Shown: piece by piece, positions 1 through 13,200 of the stretch | How the letters are laid out: each line of letters begins with the position of its first letter | How positions within the stretch are numbered: position 1 is the first letter of the stretch | Source: Taenia hydatigena | Taxonomy: Eukaryota; Platyhelminthes; Cestoda; Cyclophyllidea; Taeniidae | DNA: 64,000 nt | NCBI GenBank assembly: GCA_036345935.2 | Contig: JADWOT020000001.1 | Span: 11,507,166-11,571,165 of the forward strand | Reading direction: 5' to 3' | The notes under the pieces: generated by a model | Told to the model about the DNA's origin: nothing | The model's database searches: none | The model's input: only the letters and a program-made list of their open reading frames with translations | Translations under genes and position numbers: made by a program

Positions 1-3000
1 CGTTTACTGAAGAATGCAGGTCTAAAGATTGTAAAGGCAATTTGAAGGTGGCAGGTTAAATGCACTAACTACTCCGACAAGGTCACCAAGGCTTCTTTGG
101 ACAGGCAAACATTTAGCACATTTTCCATGTCATTTGTCCCTACACTTTTGCACAGAACTTGGTAAATCAAGCACACCTGTCTGTCGCACTTCATCCACAC
201 TTTGCAGTGGATGTCCCATGTGTACAGCTACTGACTATTCTTCAGTAAATGACTTGCAACGGTGCATAGTCAAGTGGAATGAAGGCAGCACTTTGAGTCA
301 TCACCTCGACCTGTTTGCATTAGTAACCTACTGATCACTGATGGCCTATAAACGGCACAAAATTTTTCTATTTTATTAATTATACTCTGAATTACATCTT
401 TGTTAAGGCTTATTTTTCTGCAAGGTCAGAGTTCACGCACAGGCATGCAAATTCATCCCTCTGATCAATGCACGACCATGTCAAAAAGGACTGCAATCAA
501 GAAATGGAGAAAGTCGGATCTACGCATGCAACAACTCATTGTTGAGACACTAGATCGTAGCGACATAAGTAGGAACAAAACAAGCAATTCAACAAGCAAT
601 CACAAGTGTAATGGGAGACCTCGCGTGGATGTGTCTGTGACTAGGCAGAGGTATAAAAGCTGTGGTCAGTAGTGCTTGCATTCTCTACCCCACCTAGTGT
701 TGAATAAAATGGGCGTTTTTGTTGTGCAAATTAACGCCTGATCCTACACTACCTGCACACTTCTTTCGCTGTTCGTAAATGAGCCAAAATACACGGTCAT
801 GTGAGTTGGGTCGAGATAATTACCAATGAGAGCCAACCCTCTACTTGTTGACATCTTGAACGCAAATATCCTATTTAATTCTATTAAGCACATAGTAACA
901 TATTTTGGTCGTGGTGGAAGTAGTATCGCTGGTAGAGCTGTCGTTTTTTAAGGACTAAGCAACACTCTTCGTAAAAGGAATTCCGAATTTTACTGGGTGG
1001 GCACTGTTAAAGACAAATCCTTGCACTAGACTCTGCGTAATCTCACCTTGAGAAACATTCTAAAACAACTGTTGATACACTCAACTTAGGTATCATTATG
1101 CGGCTGGAGGATACTTTGACCTGTGTGGTGAGAAGAAGGGTGCAGAGCAGCAGTGATAACACCACCACCTCGCCAAGTCAGCACGTCATCAAAGCTGGCC
1201 AAATTACAGGTCGTAGACCACGAAGCCAGCTTGTCTAAGCTGACAGAATTTGCTCCATTTGTTTAATTTATCCTCAAATTGGCAAAAATATGATGCCTAC
1301 GTAACACACTACCTGCTCCGATTGTCAGCACATTGACCTGCTGCTTTTGTCGCCGTTTCTGTCATGTCAGTTAACCGATAAGCTTTTGCATTCGTACTAC
1401 CCTTCTTCTCCACAGTTCACTTTCCTGTGCCATCTGTCCTTCCTTCGCATTCTCTTGGAGCTGCTACACTTGAGTGACTTTCTTTACTGCCAGTTGTGTA
1501 ATATTTTGCACCACCTAAAATGAACCATGGGTGGTTTTAAAAACCATCTTTAATGTCTGACAATTAGCTTTCATCCATTTGAATGTTATTACGCTGCGAA
1601 GAATGCAGTACTCGCCTGAAACACTTTGGTGATGGCAAATTTTGACATTAATAAGAGCGAGGGGGAATGTCTGCCTTTCATCCGTTACTGTTGTGCTTGC
1701 TCACTTTCACGGTTGGTTTCTGGGTTGTGAGGTGTTGTATTTTTCCTATGACTCTTCACCTTTCGTTTGTTAGCGAAGTCTAATGAGTTATGATAAGATG
1801 TGGTGATTGGACACAATTTCTTCTTCTAAGCGGCAAAAGTGGGGTTTTATACATCCAACAGTGGTGTGAGGTCCTCATATTTTGCACAGTGGACAAAATT
1901 TCTATCGGTTACTAAGGCTTTCAAAGCTAACCACAACTTGTAGCACACTAGCAATAAATTAAATATCCTTTTAATTTCTCAAACTCATTTTTGGGTGAAG
2001 TACAGCACTCCGTTGTTGATGTATCGCTGTGTAGGTGCGTAGTCATTTTTAACATGTTTGCCTGCTTCTCAAAAAATAAACACACCTAACCACTTACCTA
2101 TACGCACATACAGTGCGCACATACATTGCCTGCATGCGCACTTATATGCGCAGAAATGTACGTCGATAAATTCAGTTTTTTTGCCATCCCCTTGCACCCC
2201 TTGAGCATGTAATCCCAAATGACCACACAAGCACATTTGCCCATTGCTTATCACCCACCAACTATTATTTTTGTGAAAGAAAATCACTTGTATTCGGCAT
2301 AAAACGAGTGTTAATTTTATTAACTAAAAAGTCCTAGTCACTAAGTTGATTTCCGTGCAATTCACTGCTAAACCAGTTTTGTAGATGCAACGCATTGATT
2401 TTATTGCACAATACGCCACACAAAAAAGAATCGTTTGATTGAAATGAAACTAATACGTTGCCCATACAGACATACTAAAAACTCCGATTTGACCTTCTAG
2501 CTTACACATCGCGCAATATGAATACCATATCAGTGCATGGTGTGCTCGTGTTGGCTTGTTTTGTCCTGTTTTCGTTATGTGCTTCATTGCTTATTTCACA
2601 GAAAAGAAGTTGTCCTCCTTTTATTGACATACGATAATGATGGCTGATTTATCACTTCCAGGTGTGTGATTTAGGTAAAAACAGCCTTTATTTGCCGTCA
2701 CTTTGTTTCCCTGGTCTTCATTTGTTGTACTTTTATGGTCGCCTTCTGCTTGCCATGGTACTCTAAACTTAGGTGCTTCATATTAATTTATTTGATTAAT
2801 CTTACGAGGTCTTGTCAATGTACCGTTCCATATTTTGTGCTGATCTTCTGTTTTCAGTATTTCTATGTACATCCCCATCATATAAAAATGTCACCACAGT
2901 TCAGAATTTAATGCTCTGCGAAACGGCATTTAATTCATCAGTGTAAATACTTCGTTACCCTTCTCATTCGTATTTGCCTTAAACCCTGTCTGCGTGTAAT

Positions 3001-3598
3001 ATGGAGGAATAGTATCGGCACCAAATTACTAATAGAAGTATTGCAGAATTGATGATGCGATGTGAAAATGCGAGATTTATTGGGTTAGTGGCGTGCATTT
3101 CCAAGCGTAACAAAGCATTGGGCCATTTCATGTTAAATGCTACTCATACAGAGCACGTCTAAAGGTTTAAAGCTTTGTTTGCCTACTTTTATTGAGATTT
3201 GTCCGTCCTTATCAGCAGCAACCTATTTACTGCTCGCGTTTTCTTAGAGGTGATATGGACGTGTCTTTGTGACGTCGTCACTCACGAAACATCACGACTG
3301 TATTGCTGCCAAGTTCTTATTGCGCTGTTGTTGTCACACCTTGATTGCATCACCACTTACTTTGATGCAGTACACGTTTGGCATAATATTTTGTGCATTA
3401 TTTGCGATCCAATTATCATTTTTAACTCTCTTTGTTTCTTTCATTATTAGATCCACGTCGATTTTAAAGCTATTTTCGCTGCTATAGTTCGTACCACTCG
3501 TCATTTTACAAATCAATGTACGCGTCGAGCGTTTCTTATCGAATCGTGTACACAAACATTCCAAACCCGTTTGCTCTTGTTAGCTTTAGCGTTGTACC
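1..3598. other. Upstream region with no recognised gene
   Basis: I see no coding exon here that I can support. All open frames are short (under about 90 codons), lack recognisable motifs and overlap on both strands. The last 60 bases before position 3599 contain a pyrimidine-rich stretch followed by two TTAG steps (about 3581-3590) shortly before the spermidine synthase ATG, which could be a splice or trans-splice acceptor; this is inference. Confidence 0.5.
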
Positions 3599-6500
3599 AT
3601 GAATTCCATAACGAAGGGGTGGTTTTCTAAAGTGTCCTCTGGTTTCCCGGTCAGGCCTTCAGCCTTAAGGTCAATGAGGTCTTATTCGAGGGCAAATCCG
3701 AGTTTCAGGATGTTCGCATCTTCGACAGGTTCATTTCCCATTCCAACTATTGCTGCTCAATTTTACTAAATGGGACTAGTTATCGCAACTTTATTTTCAG
3801 TGCGGCATTCGGACGCGTCCTGGTACTTGATGGACGTACCCAGCTGACCGAAAGGGATGAGGCTTTCTACCAGGAGATGATTGCCCACATCGCTCTGAGC
3901 GTACATTCTAATCCGCGCCGCGTTCTAATCATTGGTGGCGGTGACGGTGGTGTCGCAAGGGAGGTCGTTCGGCATCAGTGTGTGCAACACGTTGACCTCG
4001 TAGAGATCGATGGCATGGTGCTCGACCTGTCTCGCAAATACCTTCCCTTTACCGCGTCGGGTCTAGACCACCCCAAGGTATCCGTTCATGTTGCCGATGG
4101 CTTCGCTTTTCTGAGGGAGCATTTGACCAAGGGGGAGAAGTATGATGTCATTATCACAGACTCCACCGATCCCGGTGGTAGGTGGTTGTCTTCACTTATT
4201 TGCCACCATGTATTACCAATGTTAGAGCTCCTTTTAGTCTTTGTGTTCACCTAAATAATTGAGATGGCTGCCTTTTGATGAGGCTCCAACTAACCTTAAA
4301 GTCATATCTCTCACCAGATTATAAAAATGGTAGATTTTCGGCATTCATTCAATGGTACCACTTTGGGAGTACATTCGCATGGCAGTTATCAATGCTTTTT
4401 CTCTTCACATTCAATAATGTAATATAAAACCCATATTATGTTACCTTGACGCCTGTGTAATGCCTCCTAAACCGTTACCGTACGATGTCCTGTTGTATTA
4501 ATGAGGCCTAATCATCAAAAACACTTTCTCTGTATAACGAAGAGGTAATATCTATATGATTCTGGCACCATTTAATTTTAAACTTGATGTGAAATGGGAG
4601 GTCTGCATTTTTGGAATCGCTGCATTTCAATCTGCTCTTGTACCGTGTGTCAGATTTTTCATTTTCGCTGTATGTGAAAACGATGGTAAACTTTAGTTCA
4701 AGTTTTGGCACTCAATGCTCCGCAAATGTTGTGCTCTTGAGACGCTAAGACTGCCTGGTTATAGCTTCACATGCGCTTTCTCTGGAGTCTGGAGCCCTTT
4801 AACCTGGACATGACCCCATTGTCATGGTTGCGTGGTCACCGTGCGGCAACCAGCATTGGCCCCTAAGTCGATTCGACAGGCATTACTACGGCCCTCAGGC
4901 ACTCTGGGAGTGATATCAAGTCAAGTTCACACTTTGGGCGATGGGACCATAAATGTACTCAAATAGTGGCAGCAACGGGTCCTGCATTGCGCATGTCTCT
5001 TAAATACAGTCGTTTTACCTGCTTTCGCTGAGTAGAGCTTAATTTTTATTCATGGAGTCTAATGCCAAATGATTTTCGAAATTTCAACCATCTTTTCTTC
5101 CTCCTCAAATACAAGCTTGGCATCCTTCGAAGGCAAGTGTTTACCTCAGAATTCGTGTAGTAGTCCAACTATCACGGTGTTTAAAAACTAGGAGGAAGTT
5201 GTGTTCGCCAACCAGTGTTGTAAATTTATGCAACAGAAGTGTATAAATAGCACTTATCCACAGTGACCTAGAAAGGCCGGAAGACTGGAAATGTTGACGG
5301 TGAACTCGGCGAGGAGGTAAAGCGAAGTAGGCTGGTTGTTGGTGTGACATGTTATCGCACAAAGTCTGTCAAGCGATCTCACACGTCACAGTCCCATGAT
5401 TTGCTTGATTACTGGTAAAGTGAAACATCTTGGACTGGAGAAAACACAACGAAAATAGGCGTTACCGTAAAACGTTTAAGTTGATCAACTGGCCTCAGAG
5501 GTCCTGGTGCGGAACGTGTTATCAGGCAAACTTACCGATCGCTCTTGTTTTCTAACAGGTCCTTCCACTCCGCTCTTTAACAAGGAATACTTCCAACTGC
5601 TGAGTCAAGCGCTTACGGATGATGGAGTCATTTGTAATCAGGGTGAGTTTGTGACCGCCTCCACTTATCATGTTGATAAATGGAAATACATAGATCTTGT
5701 TTCCGTCGTCGGTTTAAAATTGCCTTTGGTTTTTAAGTGGACTAGTTTGGAACTAACGGCTGATTTTTCCAGTTTGAAAATGCTTTTCTAATTTGGCACA
5801 AATAGAGTAGACAGGGACGTCTGTTGCTTTCAGTAGATGGCCGAAGGCATTCATTTTGATTGATCTACGTCTGAAGCTTTCTATGCGACTATACGCGTTT
5901 GGTAGCCATTTAAATGTCATGAAATGAAGCATGCGTTCCGCTCTTTCATAGTCCCTCCTAAATTTGGAGAAATGCAGCTAAGGTTTCCTTGGGTGCTTGA
6001 GTTCGAGGCTAATATTGCTTATATTTACATATTCAGTCAACGATTTGAGGAGGTGAGGCATATTTTGACCGTGGACCTGTTTTCTTTTCGAGTAAGGCAA
6101 TTCTGCTTGTGGTGCATGAGATGTTTAGAGGCAAGTAGATATCACCTGCTGCGTTTCACGCAGGCATAGTCCCGAACTAAAGTGTGAGGTATGACCCCAC
6201 ACTTTCCATATGTCAACTGCATTCCAGTGCCACACGGAGTGTAAGAATTTTAGGTATCTAAAGGTCATCTGTGTGCGTGTTTTCGAAACTGCTAAGAGAT
6301 GAGCTTTGAAACACGAAAGAGGCGATCAAGTTAAACTGGGGTTCTTGCACTTACCGAAAGGGATCATGTCGTGGCGGTACTACGCGTGGTATCAAGTGAA
6401 GAATGCGTCCACTGCAACAGTATAGACGTCGCTAGTTAGTATGACGAGTGATAATGATGCGGGGCCAAGTTTCCTGTCAAACCTGACGTAAAATCCAAAC

Positions 6501-7702
6501 CTACGCTGACGGAACATTCAGCCACTTGGTGATAAGATGGTTGGATAGTTTACCGTTTCAAATCCAGTTGGTTGTGAATCTGGTTGTGCTTATGTTGGCT
6601 TTCAGCATGCAGCCCAGCTTTTCTTGTTAACTTTCGGAGAATGCGTGAAACACTTGAACTTAGAGACCTGTCTTGGCGTTGCACAATGGAAGAATCCTTC
6701 CGCAATGCTGCTGAACACGGCATGATTGCCTATAAGGCGAGCATGTGCGAATATGCGGCGTTAGTTCATGCTCGGTGCCAGGATAGGCAGAGTGGCAAAT
6801 TGTTCTGTTTGGAGGATGGTTGTGGGGTATTTTTGCGTACAAATGGAGCAAGAGGCTACATCTTGAAGCAAAGAAACTCGTGTGTAAATTCAAAAGGTCC
6901 AGTCTGATTTGATTATCCTCATAACTGCATCAATCATCTCCTCCAAATCGGTTGCGCTCTTGTGTTATCTTTAGGTAGATCAAAGCTAATTGCTATGCCA
7001 CCCAAGGTTGCCGAGTCATTGGTTCGATGGCTTTGGGGATTTTGCATGTGTGAATTCTATGTAGCACTTTAAGCTATGCTGTGAGTCCCATTCGGTTTTG
7101 TTTTCCTTCATTTCTTTGGTACTCTGAATCTACATACCGGAGAGTCTCTCTCATGCAGACGTCCAGAAGGCGAACTGGGGGTTTTTGCATTCATGGCCGA
7201 TGAATGTTTTGTTGCTAAAAGTATTGAAATCTCTGTTGGTTTTTTCTAAATTGTAACTAGACTTTGCTTCCATATCACGACTCGCTACATATAGTTCGTA
7301 CTTGCTTCACACAGGTGAATGTCTGTTTCTGGATCTGCCCATTATTCAGACAATGGTAGGCTTCTGCAGGGATGTATTCCCGAATGTGGCTTATGCCTAC
7401 AACATCATTCCATCCTACGCTTCTGGCCATCTTGGCTATGTTATCGCATGCAAAAATGAGGTAAGCGATTAGCGCGCTATTGCCTGTTGTCTGACTTGAG
7501 AGTGAACACGTTTGGGTGCAAATTTATCACTGGTTTGTGAATGCAGAACATCAATCTTAGCGAAGCTTCTCGCGAGCCGCCGGCAGACTGCAAATTCTAC
7601 ACCAAGACAGTGCATAAAGCTGCATTTGCTTTGCTCAAGTGCTTCGAGGATGTGAGTTTCTTCCTGCTGTTACTAGATATCAATTTGAGGGAGCAACTGT
7701 AG
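3599..7702 (+). CDS. SRM: Spermidine synthase, five exons, frame break in exon 1
   Basis: Transfers aminopropyl from decarboxylated S-adenosylmethionine to putrescine, giving spermidine in the cytosol. Exons read as 3599-3728, 3801-4177, 5559-5642, 7315-7460 and 7547-7702; all introns are GT..AG and phases match across every junction. Exon 1 gives KGWFSK then, one frame over, LWFPGQAFSLKVNEVLFEGK, the conserved N-terminal beta domain. Exon 2 holds LVLDG, YQEMIAH, the nucleotide-binding IIGGGDGG (about residues 87-94), EID (112-114), ADGF (142-145) and the catalytic TDSTDP (163-168). Exon 3 gives the NQGE turn, exon 4 the AYNIIPSYASGHLGY segment, exon 5 the VHKAAFAL tail. Length is about 297 residues against about 302 in human. 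Total coding length is 893 nt, two over a multiple of three, because a base seems missing in the AAA run at 3629-3631. The last exon may instead splice at the GTGAGT at 7652. Intron 3 is 1.7 kb and shows no gene. Confidence 0.9.
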
Positions 7703-10700
7703 TCCAATAAGCACTTGAATCTTGGTGCACTGCTTGCTTTGCTTTTTATTTGTTTACCAATTTCGTTGAAAAGTCAATGGAGGGACTCGTTTTGTATCCA
7801 TGCAGGCAGTCATCCACCAGCCGATGCAGGTCGGCGACCACATTTGCACCTGTGCATCTATCAATCAACCAAACAATAGTGATTAATCCGAATTCACTTG
7901 GTGCACGTTTCCATTCACTCTTCATCCCTTTTCCATGACTAAATGATGCTAAGAAATTTGGCCTCTCTTTTCTATTCCCCTCTGCCCAAATGGAGACTAT
8001 TACCTCCCTTATTTCTGTCGAATCCTGCATCGCCACTCCAGCAATGAATTATTTTAGCGCCTTTTTCGTCGCCCAACGTCTATTCTAATTCTCTCTTTTT
8101 CTGCCTCTTGCCAACATTGCTTGCGCATTCTTCAGCCATGAGCATGATTTCGCTTGTCCCTTACCTCCTCCGAGAAGTCGATATGCATTTTGGTACAACT
8201 CAATTCAACTCTCTTCAATCATTATTTCCTCACGCTCTGCTCTGAGTACCGTGTTTTGGCGCCGCTTAAGGAAGACTTCAATGAACTTAACTACGATATA
8301 CTGCATAGCATAAGTCATTACTGCTTCTTTCAAGGTTATTTTCAACCTCACGTTTAATTCTTCTGATCTCAACACCATGTCACAGGAACCTAGTCGCGGT
8401 GTCTCTCTGTTGGTGGGATTGGAGTATGCACGACCACTAGATCATGAGCGGTCCATTCACCCACTTGTCCACCCCTTTGTTGTGCTAAATTTTCCTGTCT
8501 TTCACGCTGAGCATTTTATGAAATAGGTCTAACTTCCTCCCATTCATCCCAATCGCTGTTGCTTTAAGGTTTCTTTCAATTGCTGATGCTTCCCCAAATT
8601 TTCGCACCCTCTTTATACTTTCTAGCCTTCGTTGAAAATGACCCGCTTTACTCTTGTTTTCCTACATCCTGAATGCGATGCTGAAGTTCCCTTGGATTAC
8701 TTGTTTCTGTACTTCCTAGCCTCCCTCTGCTGTCAAAGTGTATCTTTGGTGATTATGTTTGAGAGAGCGACCAACTGGCAGCAGGTGAACAAAGTGTCTA
8801 TGAGATGTTATCCTATCGTCCCCTTTCTCATTCTCCCAACACTTCCCTACTTCCTCTTTGTCCGATCTCATCAAAGCGGTTTTAAAATATTCTTTTGAAT
8901 GCAAGTCCAATATGTCGTGAGTCTTCTTTCAGTTCTTCATTCACCAATCTTCCATTCTTTCCCACTTCCACATCACCTTCTTTAGCCTACTGCCGCATTT
9001 CATTTGCCTTCAAGGAAGGCAGTCCAAGAAGTACGTCGAATTCATTTTGAGCATTCGATTTGACTTCAATGACTAACTTGAGCTTTGGGACTTTAATTCT
9101 CCATCCCGTTATTTGCTATGGCAACTTGCCACGGCAGCACGGCTGCTTTTATTGACACGTTGGCTGGTGGTACTTCAAAGAAGTGTTCCTTTCTTTAATC
9201 CAAAAGTCTTTGTGTTTTTGAATGTGTCTGTTTCAAAACCACCTGCCTTTGGTAAATGAATGCTACTGATTGAGACAATTTTCTGGAATGACATCTGTTG
9301 ACTTTCCCAAATTATCACCTTTGTTTAGGCTCTCCGCCCATTCCTAAGGAAGTAAGATGCGACAATCGAATTGTCCACCCAGTCCTCGGGTGACATTAAT
9401 GACATTTGCGTGATTATTGTACCACTACATTTGGGGAAGAGACCCTTTACCTACTACACACCCACTTTTCACCGAAATGGAACGTTAATTTCGTATTGGT
9501 GTTATGGGGTATGGGGTGGTTCTTCATTTGCTATGGTACTATTTGTCCTATTGGCTTCTTTTGAAAAAAAATTGCAAGAGCTAACTGGTGTTAAAATGGC
9601 CACTCTTATTTTTCATTGGTATCTGGGTGTTTAATGAGCCAGGATCTACCAACCTGCCTCTTTCTCCCTCCCCCCCATCCCATGCAGTCCGAAGACGTGA
9701 CCTTTAGTTGTAATCCTGGCGAAGGGCGTTTTATTTGTTTCTCTTTCATCTGGGCTAAGGCAACCACCAAAACACCACAACAAGTAGCAGTAGCAGCCGT
9801 GTTCAAGCACTTTTGGCTGACATTTAAAATTCACTGGCCTAGAGTTGCACCACTCTCATTGGTGCTGGCAGTAGTGAGTCTTTTGGTAAATTTTTACATA
9901 CGTGTGTGCATAATGCCCTACTAGTTAATACTACGGCCATTTTCTGTAAACTGAGGGCTAACGTGGTTGACAAATATTGCAAGTGGAGTTGGAACAGATT
10001 AGGCTAGGGAAATAACGGAATCTTTTGCAGAGTGCGGCATAAGGGCCACTGCAATATCAGCTGAAATGGCAGTTATGTGCAAGTGTGTTGAGTCTTCTTG
10101 ATTTATTTGCGTTGTTATTGACGTTGAACGAGTGCTTTTGCCTACGAAGGTCAGCGTTTAACATCAGAACGCAGCATTACCAGTCCTTTATTCAACATCG
10201 GCTCCCCACAAGTGCGTTAAATGGGTGGTATCAAGGATGCTGTTATGCCTCATACAAATGGCAGCATCTACCCATCTCATATCGCAAAACACCTCGGACA
10301 AGCAAATTTATTTGATGCGCCCTCCAATTTGTTATTTGGAGGAAGTGCAGCGAAGAGGAGGAACAGAATGAAAGCAAGATTTTTGCGCCTTGGATAATGC
10401 TACCATCACCACGTACGATGTAACCGCGCTGGAGAGCTTGATAATTTAGGGATGCTGCCTACGCACACGGAGTTCCTTCAACAACCTTCTTTGTGTCACG
10501 ACGCAACCTCATGCAGCCTGGTCTAGGTGATCCATTCAATCAGATAACATCAATAACTATGTAGAAGGAGGTTAATTAATAAGATCAGTTGAGGAAGGAC
10601 TTAAGAAAATAAAAAACATTCGTTGTTTGCAGTTATGAATGGAATATCTCCTAACTGACCTTGGAAATCAATTGACAAATAGGCGGGCCAAATGCTACTC

Positions 10701-12638
10701 CGCCCCCTTTCTAGTTTGTTTTTGATCATCAGCAAATGGTAATTGATATGAGGTGGCGACTTCTCGCGCATTTAACCCAAAACTACCTCTTTGTTGAATA
10801 CACAGTCGCACATAGCAGCGTTTGGTTATTCCATTCACTCGCCTGCAGCCTGTAAAATGTGCTCAACTTTAAGACGAGGACTTCAAGTTATTAATAATGT
10901 GCAATGATAGGGAAGACTAAGATTAAATATATTGTTGTAGCATTTAGGATTCGTATCCTTCTCAACCCAAACACTGCACAACACAAATTACGTTTCCGCT
11001 CAAACGATCTCGAGTTGACGTGGCATTGAAAGCCATGTCCACCGGAGGTAGCGATCCTGCAACATGTGGTTGGCAGATGGTGAGCATCACCTTAACCTCC
11101 GTCCTAATAAGTAGGATTTCAGCGTTTAAGTGCGCCTCTGTTTATCGTAAGAAATGCTGTCTACAACTGCCGTTTACAAACATAATCCTAGACAGTGTTT
11201 TCACCGGTGTGAGTAGTCGACTAGACACTGAACACTAATTAGGTTAGTAGGTCAAAGAGGCACATGTCGAGTCGTGTAATTGTAGTAGAGTGGCATGATA
11301 AATTGGGTCTTTTCATCTTTGCGAGTTGCGCGTGTCAGACATCTGGGACTTAGACAATGCGGAGTGGACGAGGACATAGTGGAGTAAAGTGGAGTTGATG
11401 CGAATAGCTTACACGTGGAAGGATTAGAATGCATCGCAAATGACCCAGCACTCATAGATAAATGGTTGAGTTGCTTTACGGCACCGCCTTACCCAAGCCA
11501 GTAGATCGGCATTTCATTTGGCATGACAAGTGGACGGCTCTAACATTGTTTCTTTCGCAAGGACGTTATATGCCGCAACCGCTTATTCCTAACAGTATGC
11601 ACTGTGAAAGGGCAACGCAGCGCCTGTTAAAATGGAAAAGGAGTAGGTGTGAGCAGGGTGAATTAGCCATGCAAACACTAACGCAGATCTAATTTAACAA
11701 TTGAGGATGGACTAACATATGTGCATTTGTCAAAGGATGGGCATTCGCCTTCGGCAGAGAAAATGACAAGAATTATTAATAGGGTGAGTGAAGATGCTGA
11801 TGGTATTTAAAAGCGGTTGCAGAATATTGAGGCAAGAGTAATGTGCGAATTCGTTGTAGTATATGGCATTCACAATGCCGGTGATGGAAATGGATTAAAG
11901 CATACTGAGGGTCTGGTGCATAGTGAGTGGTGGCTTACGTAAATTAAACAGGCTAAAGTTATTTGGCCATCATAAATTACATTTTTCACAAATCCATCCT
12001 CATGGTAATGTGTCCATCTTATGTTGTTCTGGTTTAGCCCTCTTCAATTGTGATTTGACATGCCTTGCCCCGCTTTCCCATTCTACTTGCAATTTCTTTG
12101 CTACTGCTCACTGCTGGTGAATTTAAATGGTCCAACACGCAGAATGCTGTGGTCGTCTGTGTGCGCTTGTGTCATTTGAAGTGCCTCGCGAGACTAGCAT
12201 GCAACCCATCTGAACTGAAGGTGTACGTGCCCTTTCCACCCGTGGACATAGGCCAGAGATATTTGTGAGCCGGATTAGTCGACCGAAGCTGAACACTGTT
12301 TGGAAGGGATGAATGAAGGAATGCAGTATCCGTCGCACATTTATACGAGGGGTGACATAAAGTGATGTTGACCACTGCACATTTATCATAGTGGCTTGTG
12401 AATGGCAACTTGATGCCAATCCATCACATTCTGCTGCAGTGAGCACTGATTGGACTTTGGGTAGCGCTTCTTAAGAGTAAGAGGTAAGCGTACACTGCAT
12501 GTGCAGTGTTGGTGGGAATATCTTGCAGGGCACTTAAAGTCTGGAGCACACAACGACATGATGAATCGCTTCTACATTAGTTTACGAGAAGCAAACAGGC
12601 ACCGGGTGTTTCACTATTAAACATTTCATATCTTTTAG
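7703..12638. other. Intergenic region, nothing recognised
   Basis: About 4.9 kb with only short unsupported frames on both strands. Pyrimidine-rich stretches (7,870-8,110 and 8,570-9,000) resemble in flavour the repeat described at 50.4-50.7 kb, but I could not align them with confidence. No tRNA, rRNA or retroelement protein motif was seen. Confidence 0.4.
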
Positions 12639-12835
12639 CTCCAACCATCATCATCGTGACTGCTGCGGGTTATACCGCAATGACGGTATCATGGAGGAGA
12701 CTAGGTGGCCTTGGTTGGGGGGAGTTCATATTTGCATGCATGGCAGGATCGGAGGAGAATCGCAATGTGGAATTTGAGACAGAGTGCACCATTTACGGTC
12801 TATTGCCAAACATTTCATACAAAGTGTGTGTTTGA
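12639..12835 (+). pseudogene. Fibronectin type III domain exon, probably decayed
   Basis: A good acceptor (ATATCTTTTAG ending at 12638) is followed by a frame that starts in phase 1 with a Pro-Thr, the usual way an FN3 exon begins. The frame reads through the hallmark strands: TAMTVSW (strand B with the core Trp), GEFIFAC (strand C), then CTIYGLLPNISYKVCV (the tyrosine-corner L-P-x-x-x-Y and strand F), 64 residues after the acceptor. A TGA follows at once at 12833-12835, inside where strand G should come. A GTGTGT donor inside the last codons is possible, but the nearest acceptor is only 25 nt away. FN3 domains are found in many secreted and receptor proteins, including cestode oncosphere antigens; I cannot assign this one to a protein. 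Confidence 0.55.
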
Positions 12836-13025
12836 AACTGTTTCCTAGGTGTGGATATCGCGATGGCTGTGTCGTCCTCCGTCAAGGGCGCTGCGCTCGC
12901 GTCAAGCAACGAGGCACTAGGGTTAGCCTTACTGATGGAACGGATAAAATTCTTTGCACCGATGCTGACTGCAGAAACGCAACTCTTCTTACGGAAGGCA
13001 AGAAACGTTGACTTGTTGATTTTTG

Positions 13026-13200
13026 TACAAAAAGCATATCTGGTGAATGTGCAATGTCAGTGGACCGTTTGAGTGGCACTGGCACTTTGATTGAAGGCGA
13101 CGATCGCGGTCCGTGCAAGATACACAAGTCCACATCAGAGCTGGAAATTGACAGAAGTCTGTGTGACCTCACTTTCTACACCGTACAGCAGGTGCATCGG
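13026..13200 (+). pseudogene. Possible second FN3-like fragment
   Basis: Two frames here each carry part of an FN3 pattern. One ends in YLVNVQCQW (like strand B and its Trp). The next, shifted, gives SELEIDRSLCDLTFYTVQQV (like strands E-F with the L-x-x-x-x-x-Y corner). Joined in this order they would make a domain, but a frame break lies between them, at about 13,070. This is weak by itself and is listed because it lies 200 bp after a clearer FN3 exon. Confidence 0.3.
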
